54,254 nt of DNA, from contig NZ_JAERRG010000046.1 in the NCBI RefSeq assembly GCF_016741935.1, positions 1-54,254 of the forward strand, in the 5' to 3' direction. Origin of the DNA: Streptomyces endocoffeicus. GTDB taxonomy: Bacteria; Actinomycetota; Actinomycetes; Streptomycetales; Streptomycetaceae. The translations under genes were made by a program, and so were the position numbers. Under the pieces are notes generated by a model. That model searched no databases. It was given only the letters and a program-made list of their open reading frames with translations, and was not told the origin of the DNA. This document shows, piece by piece, positions 1-13,515 of this stretch; position 1 is the first letter of the stretch; every line of letters starts with the position of its first letter.

Positions 1-5145
<5,145 letters not shown>

Positions 5146-5152
5146 CGCAAGC

Positions 5153-6355
5153 ATGGCGACGCTCGCTGAACGCTGGGACCTTCGTCCGGAACACTTCTGG
5201 ATGCGGGACGGCCGACCCGACAAGCCCGTGGAGACCGACGAGAACGGCGTGTGCAACGTCTACGGGTACCAGGCGATCCTGGACGTCTTCGGCGACCCGA
5301 AGACCTACTCCTCCGACGTGACCCGGTTCTTCCTCGCGGACACCGAGACCGACGACTCCTTCAACGAGGGAACGCTGCTCCAGGCCGACCCGCCGGAGCA
5401 CACGAAACTGCGCAAGCTCATCAGCCGTTCGTTCACCGCCAAGATGGTCGCGGGGCTGGAGCCGCGCATCAGTGCCATCACCCGCGAGATCCTCGACGCG
5501 ATGGACGGCAAGGACGAGTTCGACCTGGTGGCCGAAGTCACCTACCCGATGCCCGTGATCGTCATCGCCGAACTGCTGGGCGTGCCCGGCAGCGACCGCG
5601 ACCTGTTCCGCGGATGGGTCGACCGGATGACCGACAGCGCCACCGCCCTCGCCTCCGAAGGGGGCGGCACCGCCGGGGGCGAGGAGCCCGACGCGCAGGC
5701 CGCGATGCGGCACGTGCCCGAAATGCTCGCCTACCTGCACGAGCACGTCGCGGAACGCCGGCGCGTGCCGCGCGAGGACCTGCTGTCCGCCCTGATCGCC
5801 TCCGAGGTGGACGGCAAGCGCCTCGACGACGCGGCCGTGGTCAACTTCGCCAACGAACTGCTGGTCGTCGGCCACGCCACGACCAGTGCGCTGCTGGGCA
5901 ACACCGTCCTGTGTCTCGACAGCCACCCCGAGGACCTGGCACGCGTCAGGAAGCGGCCCGAGACGGCCGCCGCGGTGGTCGAGGAGGCGCTGCGCTACAT
6001 GAGCCCGATCGCGGCCTCCTACCGGGTCTCCACGACCGACACCCGGCTCGGCGACACCGAGGTGTCCGCGGGGACGCTGGTCGCGCTCTGGCTGGGCGCC
6101 GCCAACCGCGACCCGGAGCAGTTCCCCGAGCCGAACGTCTTCGACCCCACCCGCGATCCCAACGCGCACCTGGCGTTCGGCCGCGGCATCCACTTCTGCC
6201 TGGGCGCCCCGCTGGCCCGGCTGGAGGGGCGCCTGGGACTGAACCTGCTGCTGGAACGGTTCCCGGAGCTGCGCACCGACCCGGACAACCCGCCGGAGTT
6301 CTGGGCGCTGCCGCATGTGATCGCCACCTCCAAGCTCCCGCTCCGAGTCGGCTGA
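5153..6355 (+). CDS. Cytochrome P450
   Basis: This is a soluble class I bacterial P450 of 400 residues, the usual length. The heme-binding loop FGRGIHFCLGAPLARLEGR carries the cysteine ligand near residue 348. The K-helix EALR motif and an I-helix with GHATTS are present. I chose the ATG at 5153 because it lies just after the NRPS stop, has a GGAAAG ribosome site upstream, and begins the normal P450 N-terminus (MATLAERWDL); a longer upstream start would run into the NRPS gene. Placed between two NRPS genes in one operon, it most likely hydroxylates an amino acid on a carrier protein or the released peptide. The branched-chain residue predicted for the downstream module is one candidate substrate. 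Ferredoxin and reductase partners are not in the window. Confidence 0.95.
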   Translation: MATLAERWDLRPEHFWMRDGRPDKPVETDENGVCNVYGYQAILDVFGDPKTYSSDVTRFFLADTETDDSFNEGTLLQADPPEHTKLRKLISRSFTAKMVAGLEPRISAITREILDAMDGKDEFDLVAEVTYPMPVIVIAELLGVPGSDRDLFRGWVDRMTDSATALASEGGGTAGGEEPDAQAAMRHVPEMLAYLHEHVAERRRVPREDLLSALIASEVDGKRLDDAAVVNFANELLVVGHATTSALLGNTVLCLDSHPEDLARVRKRPETAAAVVEEALRYMSPIAASYRVSTTDTRLGDTEVSAGTLVALWLGAANRDPEQFPEPNVFDPTRDPNAHLAFGRGIHFCLGAPLARLEGRLGLNLLLERFPELRTDPDNPPEFWALPHVIATSKLPLRVG

Positions 6356-6365
6356 GGAGTACCGC

Positions 6366-7580
6366 GTGTACGACGTGATAGTGGTGGGCGCCCGCTGTGC
6401 CGGCTCCCCGGCCGCGATGCTGCTCGCGCGGGCCGGCTACCGGGTGCTCATGGTCGACCGCGCCCGCTTCCCCAAGGACACGCTCTCCACGCTCTACATC
6501 CACCAGCCCGGCGTGGCCCTGCTGCACCGCTGGGGGGTGCTGCCGCGGATCGTGGAGACCGGCTGCCCGCCCATCGACAAGGCCCGCTTCAGCCTGGCGG
6601 ACATCACGCTGGAGGGCTGCTCCTGGCCGGCCGACGGGCTGCGTGCCGCCTACGGACCCCGGCGTCACCTGCTCGACACGCTGCTGATGGAGGCCGCCGT
6701 GTCGGCCGGAGTGGAGTTCCGGGAGAACTGCTCCGTACACGACCTTGTCTTCGACCCCGACGACGGGGACCGGGTGGTCGGAGTGCGGCTCGGCTCCGGG
6801 GCGCGGGGCGGCATTGTCGAGCGGTCCCGGCTGGTCATCGGCGCCGATGGGATGCGCTCGACGGTGGCGGACCGGCTCCGGGCCCCCATGGAGATCGAGG
6901 ACCCCACCGTCTCGTGCGCCTACTACAGCTACTGGTCCGACCTGCCGCAGCGGTTCCGGCTCTACGAGCGGGCGGGCGGCTGGGTGGGCACCGTGCCCAC
7001 CAACGACGGTGCCACCCTGGTCGCCGGATACCTCCCGCAGGAGCGGTTCGACGCCGCACGCTCCGACGCGCTCGGCGCCCTGCTGGACAACGTGGCGCGC
7101 ACCGCCCCCGACCTCCGCGAGGAGATGGCCGCCGGGCGGCGGCTGGAGCGGATGTACGGAACCGGCGACCAGCGCAACTTCTTCCGCCGGGCGGCCGGCC
7201 CCGGCTGGGCGCTGATCGGTGACGCCGGACACCACAAGGACTCCATCACCGCCCGCGGCATCACCGACGCCTTCATCCAGGCCCAGCTCCTGGCCGACCA
7301 CATCGGTGATGGCCTGCGGAACCCGAGCCGGCTGGACACGGCCCTGGAGTGCTTCGCGGCCGCGCGGTCGGAGGTCCTGCTGCCCGACTACCGCAGCACG
7401 CTCAAGACCGCCCGGCTGGCTCCACGCCCGCATGAACTGGAGATGCTGCGAGCCGTCGCCACCAGCCCCGAACTCACCGATCGGTACTTCTCGACCCTCT
7501 CCGGCGTCTGCCCGATCGACGAGTTCGTCACCCCCGAACTGCTCGATCTGATGGACGAACGCGCGGAGATCGAACCATGA
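6366..7580 (+). CDS. FAD-dependent oxidoreductase/monooxygenase (geranylgeranyl reductase/PHBH-like fold)
   Basis: The 404-residue protein begins with a Rossmann FAD motif (VVGARCAGSPAAMLLAR, residues 6-22) and has the second FAD motif LIGDAGHHKDSITARG near residues 283-298, as in NAD(P)/FAD-dependent oxidoreductases related to class A monooxygenases. The GTG start at 6366 has GAGGAG six bases upstream. The gene starts 10 bases after the P450 stop, and its stop overlaps the next NRPS start (ATGA), so it belongs to the operon. I do not see a tryptophan-halogenase WxWxIP motif, so a halogenase call is not supported. Hydroxylation or oxidation of an NRPS-bound residue or of the peptide is the likely role; the substrate is unknown. 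Confidence 0.88.
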   Translation: MYDVIVVGARCAGSPAAMLLARAGYRVLMVDRARFPKDTLSTLYIHQPGVALLHRWGVLPRIVETGCPPIDKARFSLADITLEGCSWPADGLRAAYGPRRHLLDTLLMEAAVSAGVEFRENCSVHDLVFDPDDGDRVVGVRLGSGARGGIVERSRLVIGADGMRSTVADRLRAPMEIEDPTVSCAYYSYWSDLPQRFRLYERAGGWVGTVPTNDGATLVAGYLPQERFDAARSDALGALLDNVARTAPDLREEMAAGRRLERMYGTGDQRNFFRRAAGPGWALIGDAGHHKDSITARGITDAFIQAQLLADHIGDGLRNPSRLDTALECFAAARSEVLLPDYRSTLKTARLAPRPHELEMLRAVATSPELTDRYFSTLSGVCPIDEFVTPELLDLMDERAEIEP

Positions 7581-10500
7581 CCGCGACCGGACGGGAAGGG
7601 AACGGCCAGATGACCGACCGGACGAGCACCCACGGGCCCCTCTCCCCGGTGCAGGAGCAGATGTGGTTCCTGAACCAGCTCGAACCCGAGCGACCCGAGC
7701 ACACCACGGTCTTCGCCTGGCGGCTGCGCGGACCGCTGCGCCCCGTCGCGCTGACCCAGGCCCTCGAGTGGCTGGCCCAGCGGCACGACGCGCTGCGCAC
7801 CACGTTCGCCACGGTGGAAGGCCGTCCCCGGCAGACCGTGGGACCGCCCGCACCGGTCGAGCCGGAGTACGCCGACCTGGCGGAGCTGCCCGCCGCGGAA
7901 CGGCGGCCGCGGGCGGAGGCGCTGCTGCGGCGGATGGCGCGACGGCCCGTCGACTTGGCGGCCGGGCCGGTACTGCGTGTGCTGCTGGCCCGGCTGGACG
8001 CCACCGAGCATCTGCTGACCATGCTGACCCCCGCACTGGTCGCCGACCGCGCCTGCCACGGCGTCCTCACCCGGGAGCTGGGCGAGCTGTACGCCGCCGC
8101 CCTGGAGCAGCGGCCCGCTCGCCTGCCCGACGTGCCGCTGCGCCCGCTCGAGTACGCCGCCCGGCAGCGGGAGCGGCTCACCGACGCCGAGCTCGCCCGG
8201 CAGCTGGAGCACTGGCTCGGCCGGCTGGCGGACCTGCCCGACCTGCGGCTGCCCGCCGACCGGCCCCGTATCGCCCAACCGCCCGGTCCCACCGCGCGGC
8301 ACGAGACCGTACTGCCCGCCGAGGTGGTGCACGGCCTGACCGGCCTGGTCCACGAGTTCGGAGGCACGCTCTTCACCGGCCTGTTCGCCGCCTGCCAGGT
8401 GCTGTTCGCGCGCTACAGCGGGCAGCAGGATCTCGCCGTGGGGTCCGTCGCCGAGGGCCGCGAGCGCCCCGGACTGCGCTCGGCGGTGGGGAGTTTCGCC
8501 AACCCCGTGGTGCTGCGCGGGACCGTGCGGCCCCACGCCTCCTTCGCCCAGCAACTCGCCGAGAGCCGCGGCACCGTCCAGGAGGCGTTCGCCCACCAGG
8601 ACGTGCCCTTCGGCCGGCTGGTCGACGCCTTGGACCGCCGTGGCCAGGATGGCCGCAACCCGATGGTGCGCACCGCCGTCGTGCTGCGTCAGGACGCCGC
8701 GCACCCGGCCCGCGCGGGCGCGCTGTCCCTGCACCCCTGCCCGCCGCCCGGCGTGCCGCTGGGAGCCGAGCTGGCCGTCGAGTTCACCGAGACGGCACCC
8801 GGCGAGGTGACATGCTCCCTCGCCTACGACGCCACCCTCTTCGAGCGGGGCACGGTCGAACGGCTCGCCCGTAATCTGGTCGTCCTGCTCCGCGGAGCCG
8901 TCGCCGACCCCGGCCGCCCCGTGGCCGAACTCCCCGTCCTGGACGAGATGGAGCGGCGCACGCTGCTGGAGGAATGGGGCGTCAACCGCTCCCCGTACCC
9001 CGACCGCAGGTGCCTGCACGAGCTGGTCGGCGAGCACGCGCGGGCGCGTCCGGAGGCGGTGGCCGTCGTCCACGGCGACGCGGCCATGACCTACGGGGAG
9101 CTGGACGCGCGCGCCATCCAGCTGGCCGACCTGCTGACCGGCCAGGGGGTCGCGCCCGGCACCTTCGTCGCGGTCTGCCTGCCGCGCGGGCCCGAGCTGT
9201 TCGCCGCGCTGCTGGGCGTCCTGCGCGCCGGGTGCGCCTATCTGCTGCTGGAGCCGGGGCACCCGGCCGACCGGCTGGAGTTCATGATCCGCGACACCGG
9301 GGCGGCGCTGTGCTTGACCGAGCGTCCACTGCTGCACAAGCTGCCGGCCGACGCGGTGCGCACGGTGTGCCTGGACGAGCAGCGCGCGGCCGTCACCGCG
9401 CGGCCCACCGAGCCGCCCGCGGTCGAGGTGACCTCCGACGCCGGTGCCTACGTCATCTACACCTCGGGCTCGACGGGCCGGCCAAAGGGCACCGTGGTCA
9501 CCCACCGCGCCTTCGTGCGGCTGCTGCGGGGGGCCGACTACCTGACGCTCGGGCCGGACGACGTCTCGGGCCAGGGCGCCGATGTGACCTTCGACGCCGC
9601 GGCGTTCGAGATCTGGGCGCCGCTGACGGCCGGAGCCCGACTGGTGGTCATCGACAAGCAGACGCTGCTCGACCCGCCCGCCCTGACCGGACTGCTCAAG
9701 GCCCGGGGATTCACCACCCTGTTCCTGACCACGGCGCTGTTCAACCAGGTCGTCGCCGAGGACCCGAGCGCCTTCGGCGGTCTGCGCAACATGCTCTTCG
9801 GCGGCGAGGCCGTCAATTCGCTGCGGGTCTCCCAGGTGCTGGCCGCCGACCCGCCGCGGCGGCTGGTGCACCTGTACGGGCCGTCGGAGACGACGACCTT
9901 CGCCACCTGGCACCTGGTGCGGGAGGCCGACGAGCACCGCCCCGTCCCCATCGGCCGGCCCGTCGCCAACACCACCGTCTACGTCTTGGATGAACTGCTC
10001 AATCCCGTGCCCGTGGGGGTCACAGGAGAACTGTTCGTCGCCGGGCCCGGGGTGGCACGCGGATATATCGACCGGCCTGAACTGACCGCCGAGCGCTTCT
10101 TGGACAACCCGTACGGCACGCTGCCGGCCGACCGTATGTACCGGACCGGCGACCTGGTGCGCTGGTCTGCCGAGGGCGCATTGGAGTACGTGGGCCGCGC
10201 CGACCATCAGGTGAAGATCCGCGGCTACCGGATCGAGCCGAGCGAGATCGAACGGGTGCTGCAGCAACACCCCGACATCGATGCCGCGCTGGTGGTGGCA
10301 CGCGCGGCCGAAGGAGATCACAAGCGTCTCGTCGCCTATGTGCGCCCGGTGGCCGGATGCGAACCGGACCCGGGGGCGTTGCGCGACTTCGCCGCCGTCC
10401 GGCTGCCGGACTTCATGGTGCCCGCGGCTCTCGTCACGTTGACGGAGTTCCCGCTCACATCGAGCGGCAAGGTGGACCGCGCCGCGTTGCCTGAGCCGGA

Positions 10501-10765
10501 GCTCACGGGGCGGCCCGCCGGACCCGGGAGAGTGGAGCCGCGTACCGACGCCGAACGGGCGCTGGCCGCGATCTGGGCGGAGGTGCTGGGCGTGGAGCGG
10601 GTTGGTGTCACCGACAACTTCTACGAGCTGGGCGGCGACTCGATCCTGGGCGTCAAAGTGGTGGCGCGTGCCAGGAAGGCCGGGCTGGCGATCTCCGCCA
10701 AGGACGTATTCCGCCGGCAGACCGTCGCCGAGCTGGCCGGCGTGGCCGTGCTGAGTGACACATAG
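7577..10765 (+). CDS. Single-module NRPS with degenerate condensation domain (C*-A-T)
   Basis: This 1062-residue enzyme holds a condensation-like domain (about 18-440), an adenylation domain (about 470-965) and a carrier domain (GGDSI near 1018), with no TE, E or second module. Where C domains have HHxxxDG the sequence reads PALVADR (near residue 152), so the catalytic His and the Gly are missing. Later C motifs (GSFANPVVLR, HQDVPFGRLV) remain. The A domain is intact (YTSGSTG, LYGPSETT, VKIRGYRIEPSEIE, SSGKVDRAALP). The pocket read by eye is D-A-F-F-L-G-L-T-F-K, closest to Ile/Val-type codes. The carrier's GGDSI form is common before E domains, but none follows. The start overlaps the preceding stop; an ATG at 7610 with a purine-rich site upstream is a reasonable alternative. 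It may act as a separate amino-acid loading station for the adjacent oxidases. Confidence 0.93.
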   Translation: MTATGREGNGQMTDRTSTHGPLSPVQEQMWFLNQLEPERPEHTTVFAWRLRGPLRPVALTQALEWLAQRHDALRTTFATVEGRPRQTVGPPAPVEPEYADLAELPAAERRPRAEALLRRMARRPVDLAAGPVLRVLLARLDATEHLLTMLTPALVADRACHGVLTRELGELYAAALEQRPARLPDVPLRPLEYAARQRERLTDAELARQLEHWLGRLADLPDLRLPADRPRIAQPPGPTARHETVLPAEVVHGLTGLVHEFGGTLFTGLFAACQVLFARYSGQQDLAVGSVAEGRERPGLRSAVGSFANPVVLRGTVRPHASFAQQLAESRGTVQEAFAHQDVPFGRLVDALDRRGQDGRNPMVRTAVVLRQDAAHPARAGALSLHPCPPPGVPLGAELAVEFTETAPGEVTCSLAYDATLFERGTVERLARNLVVLLRGAVADPGRPVAELPVLDEMERRTLLEEWGVNRSPYPDRRCLHELVGEHARARPEAVAVVHGDAAMTYGELDARAIQLADLLTGQGVAPGTFVAVCLPRGPELFAALLGVLRAGCAYLLLEPGHPADRLEFMIRDTGAALCLTERPLLHKLPADAVRTVCLDEQRAAVTARPTEPPAVEVTSDAGAYVIYTSGSTGRPKGTVVTHRAFVRLLRGADYLTLGPDDVSGQGADVTFDAAAFEIWAPLTAGARLVVIDKQTLLDPPALTGLLKARGFTTLFLTTALFNQVVAEDPSAFGGLRNMLFGGEAVNSLRVSQVLAADPPRRLVHLYGPSETTTFATWHLVREADEHRPVPIGRPVANTTVYVLDELLNPVPVGVTGELFVAGPGVARGYIDRPELTAERFLDNPYGTLPADRMYRTGDLVRWSAEGALEYVGRADHQVKIRGYRIEPSEIERVLQQHPDIDAALVVARAAEGDHKRLVAYVRPVAGCEPDPGALRDFAAVRLPDFMVPAALVTLTEFPLTSSGKVDRAALPEPELTGRPAGPGRVEPRTDAERALAAIWAEVLGVERVGVTDNFYELGGDSILGVKVVARARKAGLAISAKDVFRRQTVAELAGVAVLSDT

Positions 10766-10938
10766 TGGTGGTTCGCTGATGTCGGAATGATTCAGCGCGG
10801 GCAATGGCCCCGACGGATCGGACACCGGCCGTTTTGCGCCATGGATGGCAGGTGTGCGCCGCCGGGGCCGTCACCGTTGCCCCGTGCGGGGACCGTATCT
10901 CTTCACGCAGTCTGTTCCGGATTTTTCCTACGAGCCCT

Positions 10939-10974
10939 ATTCCTCATCGGGATTCCTCATCGGGATTCCTCATC
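10939..10974. repeat. Tandem 13-bp repeat, about 2.8 copies
   Basis: The unit ATTCCTCATCGGG occurs twice in full and once in part, ending at the stop codon of the minus-strand piperazate synthase-like gene. It lies in the 207-nt gap between two convergent genes (10766-10972), where I see only a weak GGGGC/GCCCC hairpin near 10863-10884 and no gene. Confidence 0.85.
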
Positions 10975-11617
10975 AAGGCAGCCGCTCCATCAACCGCGCC
11001 GTGTCCTGGTGCCTACTGCACGGATGCTGCGCGAACGAACGCCGCACTCGGTCGCGCACGTCGGGTTCCTGTTCCTGGCTGAGCTTGAACATGCCCTCGG
11101 CCCCGGTCACGGTGATCCGGAAGGCACCTACCCCGGACACGATCTGCCGGAAATAGTCCACTGACGCGGTCATATCCCAATCGGTGCCGTGGTCGCGTTC
11201 GAAGGCGCGCACGGTGGAGCGCACCACGCCCAGGGTCTCCTCAAAGGAGTCGATCTTCTCGATGACACCGTGCACATGGACCGAGGTGAAATCCCACGTC
11301 GGTGCCGCCGGCGACTTCTCGTACACCGTCGGCGAAACGTAGGCATCCGGTCCGGTGAACGTCACCAGGGCGACGATTCCGGATTCGAGTGCGGACCAGT
11401 GAGGGTTCATTCTGTTCATATGGCCCAATAGCGTGGCGCCGGACAGATCATTCGTCCAGGGGGCCGTCATCTCCGGATCCGGGATGACGGGTAAATGTGT
11501 GGCGAACGGACCGGCGGTTGAAGTGCCGTTGGTTGCGAACAGCGCCAGGGGGAAACGGCGGATGATATCGACCATCCACCCTCCGTCGGGCTCGCGGTAC
11601 TGATCAGGGACGAACAT
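10973..11617 (-). CDS. ktzT-like: Piperazate synthase-like heme protein (KtzT family, often annotated PaiB/FMN-binding regulator)
   Basis: The 214-residue protein starts MFVPDQYREPDGGW and carries family blocks FATHLPVI, LLGHMNRMNPHW, VSPTVYEKSPAAPTWDF, SVDYFRQIVSGVGAF and MFKLSQEQ. These match the PaiB-like fold that includes KtzT, the heme-dependent enzyme that closes N5-hydroxy-ornithine into L-piperazic acid by N-N bond formation. True PaiB regulators share the fold, so sequence alone is not decisive. The context is: the neighbouring divergent gene is an ornithine N-hydroxylase, which supplies exactly the KtzT substrate, and NRPS genes flank it. The ATG at 11617 has a GGAGAGGA tract upstream. 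The histidines in GHMNRMNPHW are candidate heme ligands (inference). Confidence 0.85.
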   Translation of the reverse strand: MFVPDQYREPDGGWMVDIIRRFPLALFATNGTSTAGPFATHLPVIPDPEMTAPWTNDLSGATLLGHMNRMNPHWSALESGIVALVTFTGPDAYVSPTVYEKSPAAPTWDFTSVHVHGVIEKIDSFEETLGVVRSTVRAFERDHGTDWDMTASVDYFRQIVSGVGAFRITVTGAEGMFKLSQEQEPDVRDRVRRSFAQHPCSRHQDTARLMERLP

Positions 11618-11894
11618 GGTGATTCAAGTCCTCTCCGAGCTCGGCGAGTTCATGTCCTGTCGCCAGGACACGATTCCGCAATCAGCGTATCCCGGCCAAG
11701 TCGTCTTTCCGGTACGGCGACACAGAATTCGGCACCGGACTCCCCAGCCCTTGAACGGGTGGAAACTCCGGTCTACGTTGGCCGAACGGAGTTGTCCAGT
11801 GCCGTGCGAGCACGGGATCTGCCGAGTGTGCACCCTTCGAGACTCGGAAACAGATCACAGTGACCTCACAGATGCGCCTGCGGGAGAATTCTTT
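11618..11894. promoter_or_regulatory. Divergent promoter region between the two piperazate-pathway genes
   Basis: These 277 bases separate the starts of the KtzT-like gene (leftward) and the ornithine hydroxylase gene (rightward), so promoters for both must lie here. It is slightly less GC-rich than the coding flanks. A GGGAG ribosome site is visible at about 11882-11886 before the hydroxylase. I could not define a convincing operator or -10/-35 pair. Confidence 0.6.
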
Positions 11895-13199
11895 ATGGGT
11901 AATCGTGGAGACGAGACGTACGATGTCGTCGGTGTAGGGTTTGGCCCTTCCAATCTTTCGCTCGCCATCGCACTGAGAGAGCACCGGTCCCGGGCGAACG
12001 GAGAAGAACTCAAGGCGGTCTTTCACGAGCGGCAACCCTCGTTCGGCTGGCACCGCAACATGCTGCTGCCGTCGACGACGATGCAGGTCTCCTTCCTCAA
12101 GGACCTGGCAACGTTCCGGAACCCGACTTCCGTGTTCAGCTTCGTGTCGTTCCTGCACGCCTCGGGGCGGTTGGCCCAGTTCGTCAACAACCAGGATTTC
12201 TTTCCCAGCCGTGAGGAGTTCCACCAGTACCTGGAGTGGGCCGCGGCGGGCGTCAGCGACGTTGTCCGCTACGGCTCGGAGGTCGTCTCGCTCCGCGAAG
12301 AGCCGGAGGACCGCACCGGGCCGGTCGAGTACCTCCAGCTGGACGTACGGGATACGTTCGGTCGGATGCGGCAGGTACGCACCCGCAACGTGGTCATCTC
12401 CACCGGTCTGGTGCCGCATATGCCCTCCGGGGTGGAGCCCGACGAACGCGTCTGGCACAGCTCGGAGTTCCTGGCTCGGTACCGCCGCATGGACCCGGCT
12501 CGGTTGCGCAGCGTCGCGGTGGTCGGCGCCGGCCAGAGTGCGGCCGAGATCACCCGGTTCCTGCACGATGAGCTCCCGCACGCCAAGGTGTACGCGATCA
12601 TCCCCTCCTATGGCTACTCGATCGCCGACGACACCCCCTTCGCCAACCAGGTGTTCGACCCGGCCGCCGTGGACGACTACTACTTCAGCACCGACCAAGC
12701 GCGCGACTCGTTCTGGCGTTACCACCAGAACACGAATTACTCGGTGGTGGACGACGACGTCATCAGGAGCCTGTACCGCCGCTCCTACGACGACCGGCTG
12801 CGCGAGGCCGACCGGTTGTCCTTCGTCAACCTCACTCGCGTGAGTGGCGTCAAGCGAGAGGGCAATGAGACGCGGGTCGCCCTCCACTCCCAGCTCGGCA
12901 GCCACCCGAGCGAGCTGGCGGTGGACTTCCTCGTATGTGCCACGGGTTACGACGGGATGGAGCCGACCGGCCTGCTGGGCGAGCTCGACCGCCACTGCCT
13001 GAGGGACGACTTCGGGCGGTACCGCATGGAGCGGGACTACCGCATCACCACGACGCCCGAGGTGCGCTGCGGCATCTATCTGCAGGGCGGCACGGAGCAC
13101 ACTCACGGTCTGACCTCCTCGCTGTTGTCGAACATCGCGGTACGCAGCGGTGAGATCGCCGAGTCGATCCTTCTGGGACGGCCCGTCGGGGCGAGCTGA
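11895..13199 (+). CDS. ktzI-like: L-ornithine N5-monooxygenase (KtzI/SidA/PvdA-type flavoprotein)
   Basis: The 434-residue protein has the N-hydroxylating monooxygenase signature: an FAD motif GVGFGPSNLSLAIAL near residue 15, the substrate-region block WHRNMLLPSTTMQVSFLKD, an NADPH motif VVGAGQSAAE near 212, and the C-terminal ATGYDGMEP. It is expected to hydroxylate the side-chain amine of free L-ornithine using NADPH, FAD and O2. I chose the ATG at 11895 because GGGAG lies about 8 bases upstream and the FAD motif then sits at the normal distance; the frame is open further upstream but that sequence has no family similarity. N5-hydroxy-ornithine could feed a hydroxamate siderophore, but the adjacent KtzT-like gene makes piperazic acid the better reading. 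A strong terminator follows. Confidence 0.95.
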   Translation: MGNRGDETYDVVGVGFGPSNLSLAIALREHRSRANGEELKAVFHERQPSFGWHRNMLLPSTTMQVSFLKDLATFRNPTSVFSFVSFLHASGRLAQFVNNQDFFPSREEFHQYLEWAAAGVSDVVRYGSEVVSLREEPEDRTGPVEYLQLDVRDTFGRMRQVRTRNVVISTGLVPHMPSGVEPDERVWHSSEFLARYRRMDPARLRSVAVVGAGQSAAEITRFLHDELPHAKVYAIIPSYGYSIADDTPFANQVFDPAAVDDYYFSTDQARDSFWRYHQNTNYSVVDDDVIRSLYRRSYDDRLREADRLSFVNLTRVSGVKREGNETRVALHSQLGSHPSELAVDFLVCATGYDGMEPTGLLGELDRHCLRDDFGRYRMERDYRITTTPEVRCGIYLQGGTEHTHGLTSSLLSNIAVRSGEIAESILLGRPVGAS

Positions 13200-13205
13200 C
13201 GCAGG

Positions 13206-13265
13206 ACCGCGTACGGGAGCGGGGTCGGTACTGGAATCAGTACCGACCCCGCTCCCGTACGCGGT
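13206..13265. terminator. Perfect 28-bp hairpin, bidirectional terminator
   Basis: Bases 13206-13233 pair without mismatch with 13238-13265 around a GAAT tetraloop. The element sits between the convergent ornithine hydroxylase and MbtH genes, so it can stop transcripts from both sides. No long T-run follows, as is usual in high-GC actinomycetes. Confidence 0.92.
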
Positions 13266-13287
13266 GCTTCCGGCCGTCGGCGGTTCC

Positions 13288-13515
13288 TCAGCGGGTGGCT
13301 TCCTCCGCGGCCATGGCCTCCCGCAGGCTCTTGGGACGCAGATCAGTCCAGTTCTGCTCGACGTACTCCAGGCACTCCTGCCTGCCGCTCTCGCCGAACG
13401 CGACCTCCCAGCCGGTGGGCACCTCGGCGAAAGACGGCCACAGTGAATGCTGCTCCTCTTTGTTTACGAGGACCAGGAAACGGCCGTTCTCGTCATCGAA
13501 AGGATTCGTGCTCAT
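13288..13515 (-). CDS. MbtH-like protein
   Basis: This is a 75-residue MbtH-family chaperone that binds NRPS adenylation domains and supports their folding or activity. It shows the family features NPFDDENGRF, the NKEEQHSLWPSF block with its tryptophan, VPTGWEVAFGE and the C-terminal NWTDLRP. I prefer the ATG at 13515 (MSTNPFDD) because AGGAG lies six bases upstream; the ATG seven codons earlier at 13536 has no such site. It faces the ornithine hydroxylase gene across the hairpin terminator. It probably serves the NRPS enzymes of this cluster, and could also serve other NRPSs in the cell. Confidence 0.97.
   Translation of the reverse strand: MSTNPFDDENGRFLVLVNKEEQHSLWPSFAEVPTGWEVAFGESGRQECLEYVEQNWTDLRPKSLREAMAAEEATR

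Noticed and set aside
6366..7580. Flavin-dependent halogenase
   Set aside because: FAD motifs are present but no WxWxIP signature is visible; generic FAD oxidoreductase is safer.
7388..10825. 1145-codon minus-strand open frame opposite the single-module NRPS
   Set aside because: GC-rich antisense shadow; low-complexity Gly/Val/Gln/Arg translation with no family motif.
10973..11617. PaiB-type transcriptional regulator
   Set aside because: The fold fits, but pairing with an ornithine N-hydroxylase and NRPS genes and KtzT-like blocks favour piperazate synthase.
11895..13199. Part of a hydroxamate siderophore pathway
   Set aside because: No formyl/acetyl transferase, siderophore transporter or iron regulator gene is nearby, and a KtzT-like gene is adjacent.
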